A DNA stretch of 62,450 nucleotides from a virus, in the IMG/VR virus record IMGVR_UViG_3300014720_000036, positions 1-62,450 of that record. The stretch is one strand, 5' to 3'. This document shows, one piece after another, positions 47,782-55,784 of the stretch. The translations under genes and the position numbers were made by a program. The notes beneath the pieces were generated by a model. The model did not search any database. It was given only the letters and a program-made list of their open reading frames with translations, and was not told where the DNA came from. The first letter of the stretch is position 1, and the number at the start of each line of letters is the position of its first letter.

Positions 47782-50700
47782 TTACGAAGCGTAGGGCATT
47801 CCCATTTCATCGCCCTTGGCGGAGAGGAACTCTCGCCACATCTTTTCCGCCTCAGGTCCCGAGTAGATCTTCTTCCCGTTCGGGTAGTACAGGACTTCCT
47901 CGCCCTTCTTGAAAGCCCTGCCCTTGGCATCGACTCCCGCATACTTCGCCGTGATCCATCGGGGGTCGCCCGAGTATGAGGACGAACGGAAACCCGAACG
48001 GCGGTAGTACTCGTTGACCTCGACCGATTCCTTCTTCACCCCGCCACGCTTCCACTTGGAGGGCGGGTTGATCGCCTTCCTGAACGCCGCACCCGCATCG
48101 AACGGCTGCGACAGGTCGAGTACCTGCACCCTGAACGAGTGGAAACCCTTCGCCGCCGCCAATTTCTTCACCCGCTCGACATCCTGCGGGGACTTGCCCT
48201 GCGTGTAGATCGGCTGCGAGTGCAGTTCGTCGGTTTCGCCGCTCGGGATCGCCCAAAGGATGTATTCCTTCGCCTCGGTCAGCGCATCCGCTTCCTCTCC
48301 GATCCGACCGATGCCGATGCCGTGGTTGAGGAACCAATCGTATTCGGAAGTCTTCTGCGCTTGCCCGAATCCGCCCGACTCGGCTCGGATGATCGTTATG
48401 GCACCCACATTGAGACGGAAGCCGCCGTTCGGAGCCATGCTCAAGTAGCCCTTGATGATGCTTCGGGCGTTGCGGGGATGCGGGAACTCGACATCGTATG
48501 ACACCCCGTAGTGCGAGTAGTCGCCGCTGCGGTAGAGTTCCCCACCCGACTTGACCGTTACGAGGATGTCTGCCAACTTGTACTTCTTGCCCTTGTTCAA
48601 CTTCATCGGGGCAACTTCGCCCTTGAAGAAGGTGGCATACTTGTCCGACTCGGTCAGCGGATCGGTATCCTCCTCGACGCTCTCGGTCGTGACCCGCAAT
48701 CCCATCATTCCGAACACGCCCTTGATGTGATCCCTGACCGTGGGGTTTCCCTTGCGTGACGAGTTGATGTACGCATCGCTCCCATCAAACTCAATCGTGA
48801 ACTGATGGTCTAGTGGTCTGTCATGCTCAAACGACCATTGCTTCATCCCACCCGAAGACTTGGGTGCGCCGAAGATCGACCTGAGTTCGTTCTCCTTCAC
48901 ACCATGAAGCACGAACTCGGTGTTGTCGCCCGAGACAGTCTTGCTCGACTTCTTGTATTGGAAATTTCCGAAACGCCTCTTAGCCGTTTGGACATCAATG
49001 CTCTCCGTGACCTCGACCTTCTCCGTGACCTCGACACTCTCGGTCGTGTGCTTCTTGACGGTCACTTTCGATCCACCGAGCGTCTTCTTGTAGATGGCGA
49101 CGATGGCTTGCATGTCCGATTCGTTCTTGCACTCAAACCCATGGTCACGCATCTTGCTGCCCATGTTGAATCCCGAACCCGACATCATATTCGCAAGACG
49201 CTTGGGGAGTGCTTGGTATGCAGCCTCCATGCCGTCATAGTCCTTCGACATGATGCTGAACTCGACTGTCTTCGCCTCGGTCAGCGGATCGAAGGACTCG
49301 ACCTTCTCCGTGGAGTCCTCAAGGAGGTACTGATACGGCTTGAGCCACGCTCCCCATCGGAACTCGTCCTTATGGGTTCGGCTCTCCGTGACAGGCTCGG
49401 CAACGACCTCGACGCTCTCTGCCTTCACCCCAAGTGAGCGGAGTTGCTGCTTGAGCCTCTTGATCTCGTCTTCAGCCCGCTTCATCCGTACTGCGCCTCC
49501 CGCCATCGAAGGTCGGTTGCCGATCCCGACGATCTCGTTTTCGAGTTCTTGGATGCGCTTCCGAACCTGCGGGGCGGTCACATACTTGGCGACCTCTTTC
49601 TGATGGTCACGCTTCGCCTTGTCCAACGCCGCTTTCGCCTTCTGCTCGGTGTCATACCGACCGCCGAATGTCGTGCCGTTCACGGTGTCGTAGAAGACGA
49701 AGTAGGCGATCTCCTCCCATTCGGACTTCTCCGCAGGGGTGCGCCACGGCACGGCACCACCGCTTGAAACGGAACGACCCGTTTCCTTGTGCCTCCATGA
49801 GGAGGTGCGTATGACCTTGGTGTGATCCGTCCAATGGGAGTAGCCACCCATGCGAACGCCTTCGGAGACCTCGACGCTCTCTGCCTTCACCCGCTTCCTC
49901 GGGACATCGTATGCGGCAATGCTGTTCACGACCTTGCCGTCCTTGTCGAGGATGTTGACCCTGTGCCACCCGAAGACGGTGTTCTTGCCCTTCATGTCCT
50001 TGAATATGCCATCCATGTGTGCGGGAAGGGCTTGGATTGAGTTGATCTCCTTCGGGTGCTTGTATAGAACCTCTCCCTTGTAATTTACAAACTGAATCGT
50101 GAAGGGGGATGCCGCATCCCGCAGACCCTTGATGATCATGGGGTAGGGGATCACCGTGTATGGGCCTTCGGTGAGTTCTGCTTCGGCAACCTCGACCTCT
50201 TCCTTCACAGGACCGATGTAGCGGACATGTACGGACTTCTTATTTGAAGCCTTGAGAGCCTCTACGCCCTTGGTTTCTGCTTCCTTCGTGCTGCTTGCCT
50301 GAACCGTGATCTGTTGACCTGTCTTTGCGTGGAATGCAAGGTAGTTACTCAACTGCTCGTTGACCTCAAACGACTCTCCGTGGAATGTGTTGAAATAAGC
50401 GTTTATCACATCGGCAGCGTATGATCCGAGCAACTTCATCTGATTGATCGCAACACCGTGCTTCGTGAGGGTCTTGTTTATCATGGCGAATCGCTTCTGA
50501 AGACTTTTGATCTTCATCACCGTCTTGAGTTCGGTGATCGCTTCCTTCGGCAAAGAATACATGAAGTCTTCAATCGCAGTCTTCACGCCACCCTCGGTCA
50601 GCGGATCGGCGGACTCGACCACGGCATCCTTCTTGAACTTGTGCTTCACGAAGTCCTTGATGGCGTAATCGTGATCCACCATCTTCCTCTCGCTCCAAAG

Positions 50701-51339
50701 GGACTCGTAACTCTTGGGCTTCCCCGACGAGTCCTCCCTGAAGATCGCCGTCTCACCCCCCATAGAGGAGGACGAGACGATGTAGTACTCGGAGCCGTAC
50801 CGATAGAGGGTCTGACTTCCCATCTCCTTGACCAGTTTGATGCTGTCAACTGCCTCTTCGATCTGCTCTCCTTCGCCGACAAACCACTCGTAGAGGTCGG
50901 TGCCGTCGAGGTCGAGCGACTCGCCACGGACCATCGTGAGGTCGAGGCTGACGATGGCGTTGGTTCCCGTTGGGGACTTGATCTTGTTGAACTGCGTGGC
51001 GACCGATGCGACCGATCCCATGCTCTTGCGACGGGCGAGACCGTTGAAGGCGATGGTGAAGTCCCTTGCCTTCGCAGCATTGGCGAAGTACAACTTCATC
51101 TCCTGACCCTCGGTCTTCATGTGGATGATGCCACGCTCAAAGCCCATCCTCGTCAGGAGTTCACGGAACTTCGCCTCAAACTGATGCTTGCCCCAACCGA
51201 AGAGGGTCGGTGCAGCCTCGCCACCCGTGAGGACGGGTTCCTCGCCGATCATCCTTGTGATCTGATCGATCTTGGAGATGTTGGTTCCGCCATACTTTGC
51301 GGCTTCGGCAAGGATCTTGCGCTGATAGTGGTTCATCAT
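47782..51339 (-). CDS. 1185-residue modular protein with repeated LTE/VxE sites (packaged polyprotein candidate)
   Basis: From MMNHYQRKILAEAAKYGG at 51339 (AGGAGTTCGACC before it). The start resembles the T4 capsid-targeting sequence. At least nine linkers rich in E-S-V/A-E follow: ESADPLTE(242-249), ESFEVNE(322-328), EAELTE(386-391), ESVEVSE(487-493), EPVTE(648-652), ESFDPLTE(681-688), ESVEVTE and VEVTE(767-779), DTDPLTE(891-897), EEADALTE(1015-1022), ESVEVNE(1104-1110). Between them sit modules of about 70-150 residues, each a different small fold; the last (GDPRWITAKYAGVDAKGRAF) is a domain seen alone in other phages. No enzyme motifs recognised. Cleavage is inferred. Confidence 0.8.
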   Translation of the reverse strand: MMNHYQRKILAEAAKYGGTNISKIDQITRMIGEEPVLTGGEAAPTLFGWGKHQFEAKFRELLTRMGFERGIIHMKTEGQEMKLYFANAAKARDFTIAFNGLARRKSMGSVASVATQFNKIKSPTGTNAIVSLDLTMVRGESLDLDGTDLYEWFVGEGEQIEEAVDSIKLVKEMGSQTLYRYGSEYYIVSSSSMGGETAIFREDSSGKPKSYESLWSERKMVDHDYAIKDFVKHKFKKDAVVESADPLTEGGVKTAIEDFMYSLPKEAITELKTVMKIKSLQKRFAMINKTLTKHGVAINQMKLLGSYAADVINAYFNTFHGESFEVNEQLSNYLAFHAKTGQQITVQASSTKEAETKGVEALKASNKKSVHVRYIGPVKEEVEVAEAELTEGPYTVIPYPMIIKGLRDAASPFTIQFVNYKGEVLYKHPKEINSIQALPAHMDGIFKDMKGKNTVFGWHRVNILDKDGKVVNSIAAYDVPRKRVKAESVEVSEGVRMGGYSHWTDHTKVIRTSSWRHKETGRSVSSGGAVPWRTPAEKSEWEEIAYFVFYDTVNGTTFGGRYDTEQKAKAALDKAKRDHQKEVAKYVTAPQVRKRIQELENEIVGIGNRPSMAGGAVRMKRAEDEIKRLKQQLRSLGVKAESVEVVAEPVTESRTHKDEFRWGAWLKPYQYLLEDSTEKVESFDPLTEAKTVEFSIMSKDYDGMEAAYQALPKRLANMMSGSGFNMGSKMRDHGFECKNESDMQAIVAIYKKTLGGSKVTVKKHTTESVEVTEKVEVTESIDVQTAKRRFGNFQYKKSSKTVSGDNTEFVLHGVKENELRSIFGAPKSSGGMKQWSFEHDRPLDHQFTIEFDGSDAYINSSRKGNPTVRDHIKGVFGMMGLRVTTESVEEDTDPLTESDKYATFFKGEVAPMKLNKGKKYKLADILVTVKSGGELYRSGDYSHYGVSYDVEFPHPRNARSIIKGYLSMAPNGGFRLNVGAITIIRAESGGFGQAQKTSEYDWFLNHGIGIGRIGEEADALTEAKEYILWAIPSGETDELHSQPIYTQGKSPQDVERVKKLAAAKGFHSFRVQVLDLSQPFDAGAAFRKAINPPSKWKRGGVKKESVEVNEYYRRSGFRSSSYSGDPRWITAKYAGVDAKGRAFKKGEEVLYYPNGKKIYSGPEAEKMWREFLSAKGDEMGMPYAS

Positions 51340-51368
51340 GGTCGGTCGAACTCCTGATTGGATAGGAG

Positions 51369-51374
51369 TATTTA
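51369..51374 (-). promoter_or_regulatory. TAAATA late-promoter-like box
   Basis: GCTAAATACTCC on the minus strand, 29 nt before the 51339 ATG with AGGAG between. Directly follows a terminator hairpin. Confidence 0.65.
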
Positions 51375-51379
51375 GCGAT

Positions 51380-51409
51380 GAAGAAACCCCCCTCGGTACC
51401 GAGGGGGGT
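51380..51409 (-). terminator. Rho-independent terminator
   Basis: Perfect 12-bp palindrome (ACCCCCCTCGG/CCGAGGGGGGT) and TTTCTTC on the minus strand. Ends transcription from the 51591-53267 side. Confidence 0.75.
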
Positions 51410-51590
51410 CGGACGGGAGATGCTATCTCCCGTGGGGGCTTCAGCGAAAGAGTGGGGAACCGCTTCCAACCACCCACGGCACCATATTGACTTCCTCGTC
51501 GCCACGATGCCTTGCCCGTGAACATAGCCCCGCTAGCGAGGCATCACGGTGGTTTGCTATATCTATCGACCTCGGGATCTCTCCCGTTAG
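51410..51590 (-). other. Structured untranslated stretch
   Basis: About 180 bp without a gene. It has a perfect 9-bp hairpin (51413-51433, CGGGAGAT/ATCTCCCG) close to the terminator and a GC-rich 51440-51480 part. On the minus strand it is the 3' region of the 51591 transcript; it could be a small RNA or just a long 3' UTR. I see no tRNA in it. Confidence 0.4.
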
Positions 51591-51950
51591 TCAGAGCAGA
51601 ACCTCGATCTCGATTTTCGATGGCTTGAACGCCCGCCTCAGGTCGGCGATGACGGTCTCGGGCTTTGCATCGTTGGGGAGGTGGGTCATAGACCGACCCT
51701 TGATCTCTCCAGCGACATATGCGTAGTGTTCGGGACTGACGAGGGACTTCTTGTTCTTGGAGAAGTACACCTGTAGGAGTCCCCCTGCCGTGAGGAGGGC
51801 GACCATCCACATCCCCGCCACCTTGTTCGGCATGCCGAACATCTCGTTGACCTCGGAGGTCTTCCCAAGCGACTCGGTGAGGAGGTCGAGCGACTTGTTA
51901 CGGTAGCCGTACTTTGATGCCTCTCTCATGCGGTTCCAGTATGCGTCCAT
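51591..51950 (-). CDS. Membrane-associated hypothetical protein
   Basis: 119 residues from MDAYWNRMREASKYGYRNKS; GGGAGAAGAC precedes the ATG. N-terminus is a variant of the MNHYQRxxxxEAxKYG start and has LLTE at 22-25, a possible cleavage site. One hydrophobic segment (VAGMWMVALLTAGGLLQVYF). Rest soluble. Virion or membrane role unclear. Confidence 0.65.
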   Translation of the reverse strand: MDAYWNRMREASKYGYRNKSLDLLTESLGKTSEVNEMFGMPNKVAGMWMVALLTAGGLLQVYFSKNKKSLVSPEHYAYVAGEIKGRSMTHLPNDAKPETVIADLRRAFKPSKIEIEVLL

Positions 51951-51960
51951 GTCTTCTCCC

Positions 51961-52314
51961 TTACTTGACCGTGATCTTTGCGATGCGAAGCGTGTCCTCA
52001 AGTCGGCTCTCGACAAGGGCATGACTCTCCCCCTGCTCCATGCGCTGCCTGATCTCAAGGATCTGAGCATGGAGTGCGGCGAACCTTGCGAGTTCTGCCA
52101 CGACCTTGCGCTCGACGCTCGTCATGCGGTCACGCACCTGCGCAGGGTTGCGCCCGTGCGTGGGCGTAGGCGTGGGCGTAGGCGTGGGCGTGGGTGCGCC
52201 CGTGCGCACGGGAGACTGCTCGGTCAGCGGATGCTGTTGGGTCGGCTGCACCTGTGTCGCCGAGTTCTTCCTACCGCCGAGGATTCCCATCGCATCCGAG
52301 ATGATGTCAGACAT
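51961..52314 (-). CDS. Hypothetical protein with Thr-Pro repeat
   Basis: 117 residues from MSDIISDAMGILGGRKN (AGAGGAGCAAGC upstream). A (PT)n tract, TGAPTPTPTPTPTPTHGRN, encoded by the dispersed repeat at 52150, splits an N-terminal Gln-rich part from a C-terminal helix (VERKVVAELARFAALHAQIL). Possibly HPLTEQ is a cleavage site. No known domain. Confidence 0.6.
   Translation of the reverse strand: MSDIISDAMGILGGRKNSATQVQPTQQHPLTEQSPVRTGAPTPTPTPTPTPTHGRNPAQVRDRMTSVERKVVAELARFAALHAQILEIRQRMEQGESHALVESRLEDTLRIAKITVK
52150..52212. repeat. Dispersed GTGCG/GTGGGCGTAG repeat, copy in 51961 gene
   Basis: Tandem GTGGGCGTAGGC hexamer-pairs flanked by GCGCCCGTGCGTGGG and GCGCCCGTGCGCACGG. Read in frame as a Thr-Pro tract. 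Family of 4644, 13875, 26937, 45673 and 61036. Confidence 0.75.
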
Positions 52315-52432
52315 GCTTGCTCCTCTCGCAACTCTCATGGTTGCGCTTGCGGTTGATCGTCTTGGTGCGGAGGTCAGCCTTGCGCTGACGCATCGACCTC
52401 CGCTTGAATCCACTCTTTCCACTCCGTGCCAT
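52307..52432 (-). CDS. Very basic 41-residue peptide
   Basis: MARSGKSGFKRRSMRQRKA onwards, ending CERSKHV. About one third Lys/Arg. GTGAGG precedes the ATG. It overlaps the 51961 gene by 8 bp and lies 7 bp from the ParB-like gene. Too short for family assignment; charge suggests nucleic-acid binding. May be a chance ORF. Confidence 0.45.
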   Translation of the reverse strand: MARSGKSGFKRRSMRQRKADLRTKTINRKRNHESCERSKHV

Positions 52433-52439
52433 CACGACC

Positions 52440-53267
52440 TCACTTTCCGTAGGGTTTCATCACATCAATCTTTCCCGTGCCGATGGCGGTAGCCGCCTTG
52501 ATATGTTGGTTCTTCTCGGCATCGATGACAGGCATATTGATCCTGTTCGGGGCTCCGCTCGGTGGGCGAGTCGCCTTGAGTGCGGCGAACCTCTTGACAA
52601 GGAACGCCTCGCCCCCGATGCTCTTCAGCCAAGTCTCCGCCTTGTCCTTGTTGTAGAACCTTGGATCTATACCCTTGCCATTCACGACGGCATCGATCAC
52701 ATCTTTGTCGCTTGCGTCGTAGATGCTGATGTCCCCGCTCGGGGCTCCACGCCGTTGATTTCCATAGGCATCGCCTACGGAACGGAGTACGGGTATGAGA
52801 TCTCCGATGGGGAGACCGATCCTGATGCCCGTCACGCTAGCCGATGGATCGGAGAACATCGTCGCAGCCCACCTGTGGTGACCGTCGAGGATGTGGTTGT
52901 CGAGGCTGATGATGGCGGCGAGGTTGCCACCCTTCACGCCGCCGATTGCCATCCCGAGAGCCTTGCTCAAATAGATGTCCGTCTGTGAGGGCTTGAGATC
53001 CTTCGCAGGGATCGTATCGTTCTTCGCCTTGACTCGGTCATCGTTGGGCTGACCGTCACGCAGACCCTTGGTGAGGAACTCAAACCCCTTCTCTCTCGGC
53101 AGGGGATTCGGGAACTGCTTGGGGTCCACAAACCTCGTCGCCAAGTCCTCCACCAACTGCCCCTCCCACCCGTCCGAGATTGGATCGAACTTGGTGGTGG
53201 TGGACTTCGCAATTTCGTCGGCGATGCGCTTCGCCTCGGCGATTCGTACTCGTTGGTAGTGGTACAT
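52440..53267 (-). CDS. ParB/Srx-like protein with capsid-targeting-like N-terminus
   Basis: 275 residues from MYHYQRVRIAEAKRIADEIA; an in-frame ATG at 53276 overlaps the TAAATA box. IAEA at 9-12 fits the prohead-protease-like site. AAIISLDNHILDGHHRWAAT is the ParB/sulfiredoxin-like catalytic loop (DGHHRW), with FLTKGLRDGQPN and a Ser/Gly-rich middle. ParB-like nucleotide hydrolases of phages act on DNA; packaging with DNA is inferred. Confidence 0.75.
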   Translation of the reverse strand: MYHYQRVRIAEAKRIADEIAKSTTTKFDPISDGWEGQLVEDLATRFVDPKQFPNPLPREKGFEFLTKGLRDGQPNDDRVKAKNDTIPAKDLKPSQTDIYLSKALGMAIGGVKGGNLAAIISLDNHILDGHHRWAATMFSDPSASVTGIRIGLPIGDLIPVLRSVGDAYGNQRRGAPSGDISIYDASDKDVIDAVVNGKGIDPRFYNKDKAETWLKSIGGEAFLVKRFAALKATRPPSGAPNRINMPVIDAEKNQHIKAATAIGTGKIDVMKPYGK

Positions 53268-53275
53268 GATCCACA

Positions 53276-53281
53276 TATTTA
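53276..53281 (-). promoter_or_regulatory. TAAATA box 8 nt before ATG
   Basis: GGCTAAATATG on the minus strand; box A is shared with an in-frame ATG, and the preferred ATG is 8 nt on. Directly after the terminator at 53287. Confidence 0.6.
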
Positions 53282-53286
53282 GCCAA

Positions 53287-53322
53287 AGAGAAACCCCCTG
53301 TGAACCGAGGCTCACGGAGGGT
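53287..53322 (-). terminator. Rho-independent terminator
   Basis: Stem ACCCTCCGTGA/TTCACAGGGGGT with one bulge, then TTTCTCTTT on the minus strand, just after the 53356 gene. Confidence 0.7.
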
Positions 53323-53355
53323 CGGGGAAAGGATCTCGTTGTTGTCAGTCGTTCG

Positions 53356-54195
53356 TCACGCTCGGGCGGCACCGAAGATCGCAGCGAGGTGTCCCTCGGT
53401 GTAGATCTTCTTCGCCTCGGCGAGGGCAGCAGCGGTCACCTCGGCATCGTCGTAGACCGCATTCACATTCGTGAGGGCAGTCCACACGACCTCGTCCGTG
53501 TTCGGATCGGGCTTGAGACCGACTCGCCAACCGTATGCTCCCTTACCCTTCCAGATCACCTTACCCGTAGTCCCGAGCGGAACCTTGCGCCCTGCCACGA
53601 CCTTCACCGTGCTGTTTTTTTCGACATTTCGCACGGCTTTCTCTCGGGCGGCGTTCGTGGTGTCAGCGACGAGTCGGTTGATCACCGTCGTGCGGATCTC
53701 CTCAAGGCGATTGGGATTCGTCACGACCCGAGCCTTCGCAGCGTTGACGATGGTCTCCAACTTGAGGCGCAGGTTCGGCTGCGAGGCGAGAACCAAGTCG
53801 ATAGTCGCCTTGGTCTCGTCGTGCAGTTGACGGTAGCGGACTTCGCCGACCCGCCCGACCCCTCGCACATCAAGGAGTCCGTGGAACCGAATCTCAACCG
53901 ATTCGGTAGTCGGGTTGTAGGTGTAGATCCGCAACCCGTAGGTCGCCTCGGTGCTATCAGGCACATCCATATCCGTGTGCGCCCTTGCGTAGTGCGAGAC
54001 CTTGTCGGTCTCGACTCGGAGAACCTCGGAGGCGACGGTCTGCGTGATCGCATTCTCGACCTCAGCGAGATCCGTTCGGAGGTAGAAGTGGATCTCGGGG
54101 TAGGTCAGGTTGGACACCGTGACCTTCACGGGAGAGGTCGGGTCGAGGGCGAGGTCGGCGGGGGTCGGGAGGGTAGTGGTCGGGAGGGTGGTCAT
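53356..54195 (-). CDS. Hypothetical protein with SH3/KOW-like end
   Basis: 279 residues from MTTLPTTTLPTPADLALD. N-terminal Thr/Pro tail then YPEIHFYLRTDLAEVENAIT-like beta/alpha part. Residues 195-245 (GRKVPLGTTGKVIWKG, YGWRVGLKPDPNTDEVVWT) match a small phage domain. C-terminal helix AALAEAKKIYTEGHLAAIFG. No enzyme motif; function unknown. Confidence 0.65.
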   Translation of the reverse strand: MTTLPTTTLPTPADLALDPTSPVKVTVSNLTYPEIHFYLRTDLAEVENAITQTVASEVLRVETDKVSHYARAHTDMDVPDSTEATYGLRIYTYNPTTESVEIRFHGLLDVRGVGRVGEVRYRQLHDETKATIDLVLASQPNLRLKLETIVNAAKARVVTNPNRLEEIRTTVINRLVADTTNAAREKAVRNVEKNSTVKVVAGRKVPLGTTGKVIWKGKGAYGWRVGLKPDPNTDEVVWTALTNVNAVYDDAEVTAAALAEAKKIYTEGHLAAIFGAARA

Positions 54196-54269
54196 GGTGT
54201 GTGCCTTTCCTTCACCCAAAAGATAGCAAACCCCTTGGACTTGTCAACCCATGCCGAGGAAAATGTTGC

Positions 54270-54302
54270 AAAAAGAACAGACCCCCCGAGTGGAGGGTCT
54301 GT
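54270..54302 (-). terminator. Rho-independent terminator
   Basis: Stem ACAGACCC/GGGTCTGT, then TCTTTTT on the minus strand, shortly after the 54327 gene. Its sequence closely resembles the plus-strand terminator at 57418. Confidence 0.8.
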
Positions 54303-54326
54303 CTGCCGAGATCCTTGGTGGGAGGG

Positions 54327-54707
54327 TCAGCGGCGGGTGGTGCGCTTGCTCTTCGGCTTGCGCTTGGGGGTCGGGGTCGGCGAGGCGGCGACAGCACGGA
54401 CCTTGCAGACGGTCAGGTAGTTCCGATAACCGTTGCGACGGAGCGAGTTGCGGCGATAGCGATTACGCTCGGGAGTCTCGGCGATGCTGACACGCTCGTT
54501 CCACTCGTACCGCTGCTTGGTGCCGTTATCGAACGACACCGTGACGGTGCCACCACCGTAGATGTACTCGTCACGCACGATGCGGGTGACACGCACCGAG
54601 GGCTCGCCTCGGCGGAGGCACTCGTCGCCTTCCATGAGGTTCTGTGCAGCGATGCGGCTGCGGTTCTTGATCCTGACATTCCGTCCGTTGGTTGCCATGG
54701 TTGCCAT
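54327..54707 (-). CDS. Basic hypothetical protein
   Basis: 126 residues from MATMATNGRNVRIKNRSRIA (AGAGAGGAAGCCC before it); an in-frame ATG 30 bp upstream overlaps the previous gene. Central GGTVTVSFDNGTKQRYEWNE reads as a small beta domain; C-terminus is KRKPKSKRTTRR, very basic. Could bind DNA. No family. Confidence 0.6.
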   Translation of the reverse strand: MATMATNGRNVRIKNRSRIAAQNLMEGDECLRRGEPSVRVTRIVRDEYIYGGGTVTVSFDNGTKQRYEWNERVSIAETPERNRYRRNSLRRNGYRNYLTVCKVRAVAASPTPTPKRKPKSKRTTRR

Positions 54708-54733
54708 GGGCTTCCTCTCTGAGCGTTCCTTGC

Positions 54734-55111
54734 TCATGGGGTATGAGTCTCCTCCACGGGAGTACTCGCTTGATTACCCGATTGCTCGGGGTCGTGGACA
54801 ACAGATTCCTCGCCGCATGAGGCAGGAGAGTCTGCACTCGGAGTCGCAACATTTCGTTGGCTCCTCCATGCGTTGTACTCTGCCCATGCCGCCGTCATAC
54901 GGAACTGACCCCTGCGAAGGGACTTGTATGGACGGTCGGTGCCTTGGTTGTAGGTCAGCCAAGCGGGCCATCGGAGGGTTTGTCCGAATGGTCCACTCGT
55001 CCCCTTATGCTTATCGCAGAACTCCAAGAGAGTCTGACGAGAGACATAGTCTGGTTGACCATGAACCGCCTCAAATGCGGCGAGGAAATTGAACTGTCGG
55101 GTGCGGAGCAT
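54734..55111 (-). CDS. Hypothetical protein
   Basis: 125 residues. MLRTRQFNFLAAFEAVHGQP and EFCDKHKGTSGPFGQTLRWP suggest a small helical domain, then a polar Ser/Pro tail. No recognised family. 4-bp overlap with the upstream-start form of the 54327 gene. Confidence 0.55.
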   Translation of the reverse strand: MLRTRQFNFLAAFEAVHGQPDYVSRQTLLEFCDKHKGTSGPFGQTLRWPAWLTYNQGTDRPYKSLRRGQFRMTAAWAEYNAWRSQRNVATPSADSPASCGEESVVHDPEQSGNQASTPVEETHTP

Positions 55112-55126
55112 CAGGTAAACATCACG

Positions 55127-55429
55127 CTAGAAGTATGCACTCGACAGGTGCGGGGATTGCGGGGGATGGTTGATCGGGGTGTACCCGATCCATGATTTTT
55201 GCTTTGCCTTGAGCCATGCGGGAGCGGAGTCGCTCCGCTTGATCCCCCCTCCACGACCGTAGATGAACGATACGGAATCTCCGTAGTGTTCCTCCAACAG
55301 TCGCTTGATGACGGGAGAGCAGGTTCCATGGGCTCGGGCAAGGTCCTTCAACTTCAGCGTCTCACCTCGGTCTAGTGCCTCGGTGATCGTGGCGAAGTCG
55401 AGTATGACCTTCTTACGGGGTCGTGGCAT
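55127..55429 (-). CDS. Small DNA-binding-like protein
   Basis: 100 residues from MPRPRKKVILDFATITEALD. LKLKDLARAHGTCSPVIKRL reads as a helix-turn-helix (LxxLAxxxGxSxxxIxRxL), with basic flanks. Possibly a repressor or regulator of transcription. An in-frame ATG 100 bp upstream is less convincing. Confidence 0.6.
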   Translation of the reverse strand: MPRPRKKVILDFATITEALDRGETLKLKDLARAHGTCSPVIKRLLEEHYGDSVSFIYGRGGGIKRSDSAPAWLKAKQKSWIGYTPINHPPQSPHLSSAYF

Positions 55430-55508
55430 TGTGCGATCTTCCAAGCGGCTGATCGTGATGTTCTTATCGACCTCAGTCACCGCATTTGAAGCCGATATAC
55501 GAAAAAAT

Positions 55509-55718
55509 TCAGAACCCGAACAGATGACCAATCAGCCCCACTATGAGGATGAGCGGCGAGAGGGCGATGGTGACGATGATCGTCATCAGGATGGACACGA
55601 TGATCCATCCGAAGAACCCCCCACATGAGAAGATGCTGCCGCTCAACACGAAGTAGAGACCACAGCAGATGAATGATCCGAAGAGGATCAACTGTAAAAG
55701 GAATGCGGCTGCTTTCAT
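55509..55718 (-). CDS. Small two-helix membrane protein (holin candidate)
   Basis: 69 residues. MKAAAFLLQLILFGSFICCG and WIIVSILMTIIVTIALSPLI are two strong hydrophobic segments with a short charged-free end, a usual class II holin or S21-type topology. No other phage lysis gene lies near; the signal-peptide endolysin is at 33522. Holin role is a guess. Confidence 0.5.
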   Translation of the reverse strand: MKAAAFLLQLILFGSFICCGLYFVLSGSIFSCGGFFGWIIVSILMTIIVTIALSPLILIVGLIGHLFGF

Positions 55719-55784
55719 TTCGGAAAGGATACGATACCAAACCCCACAGTCAAGGGGGTTCGCAATCTTTCCGCCGAAACTCCT

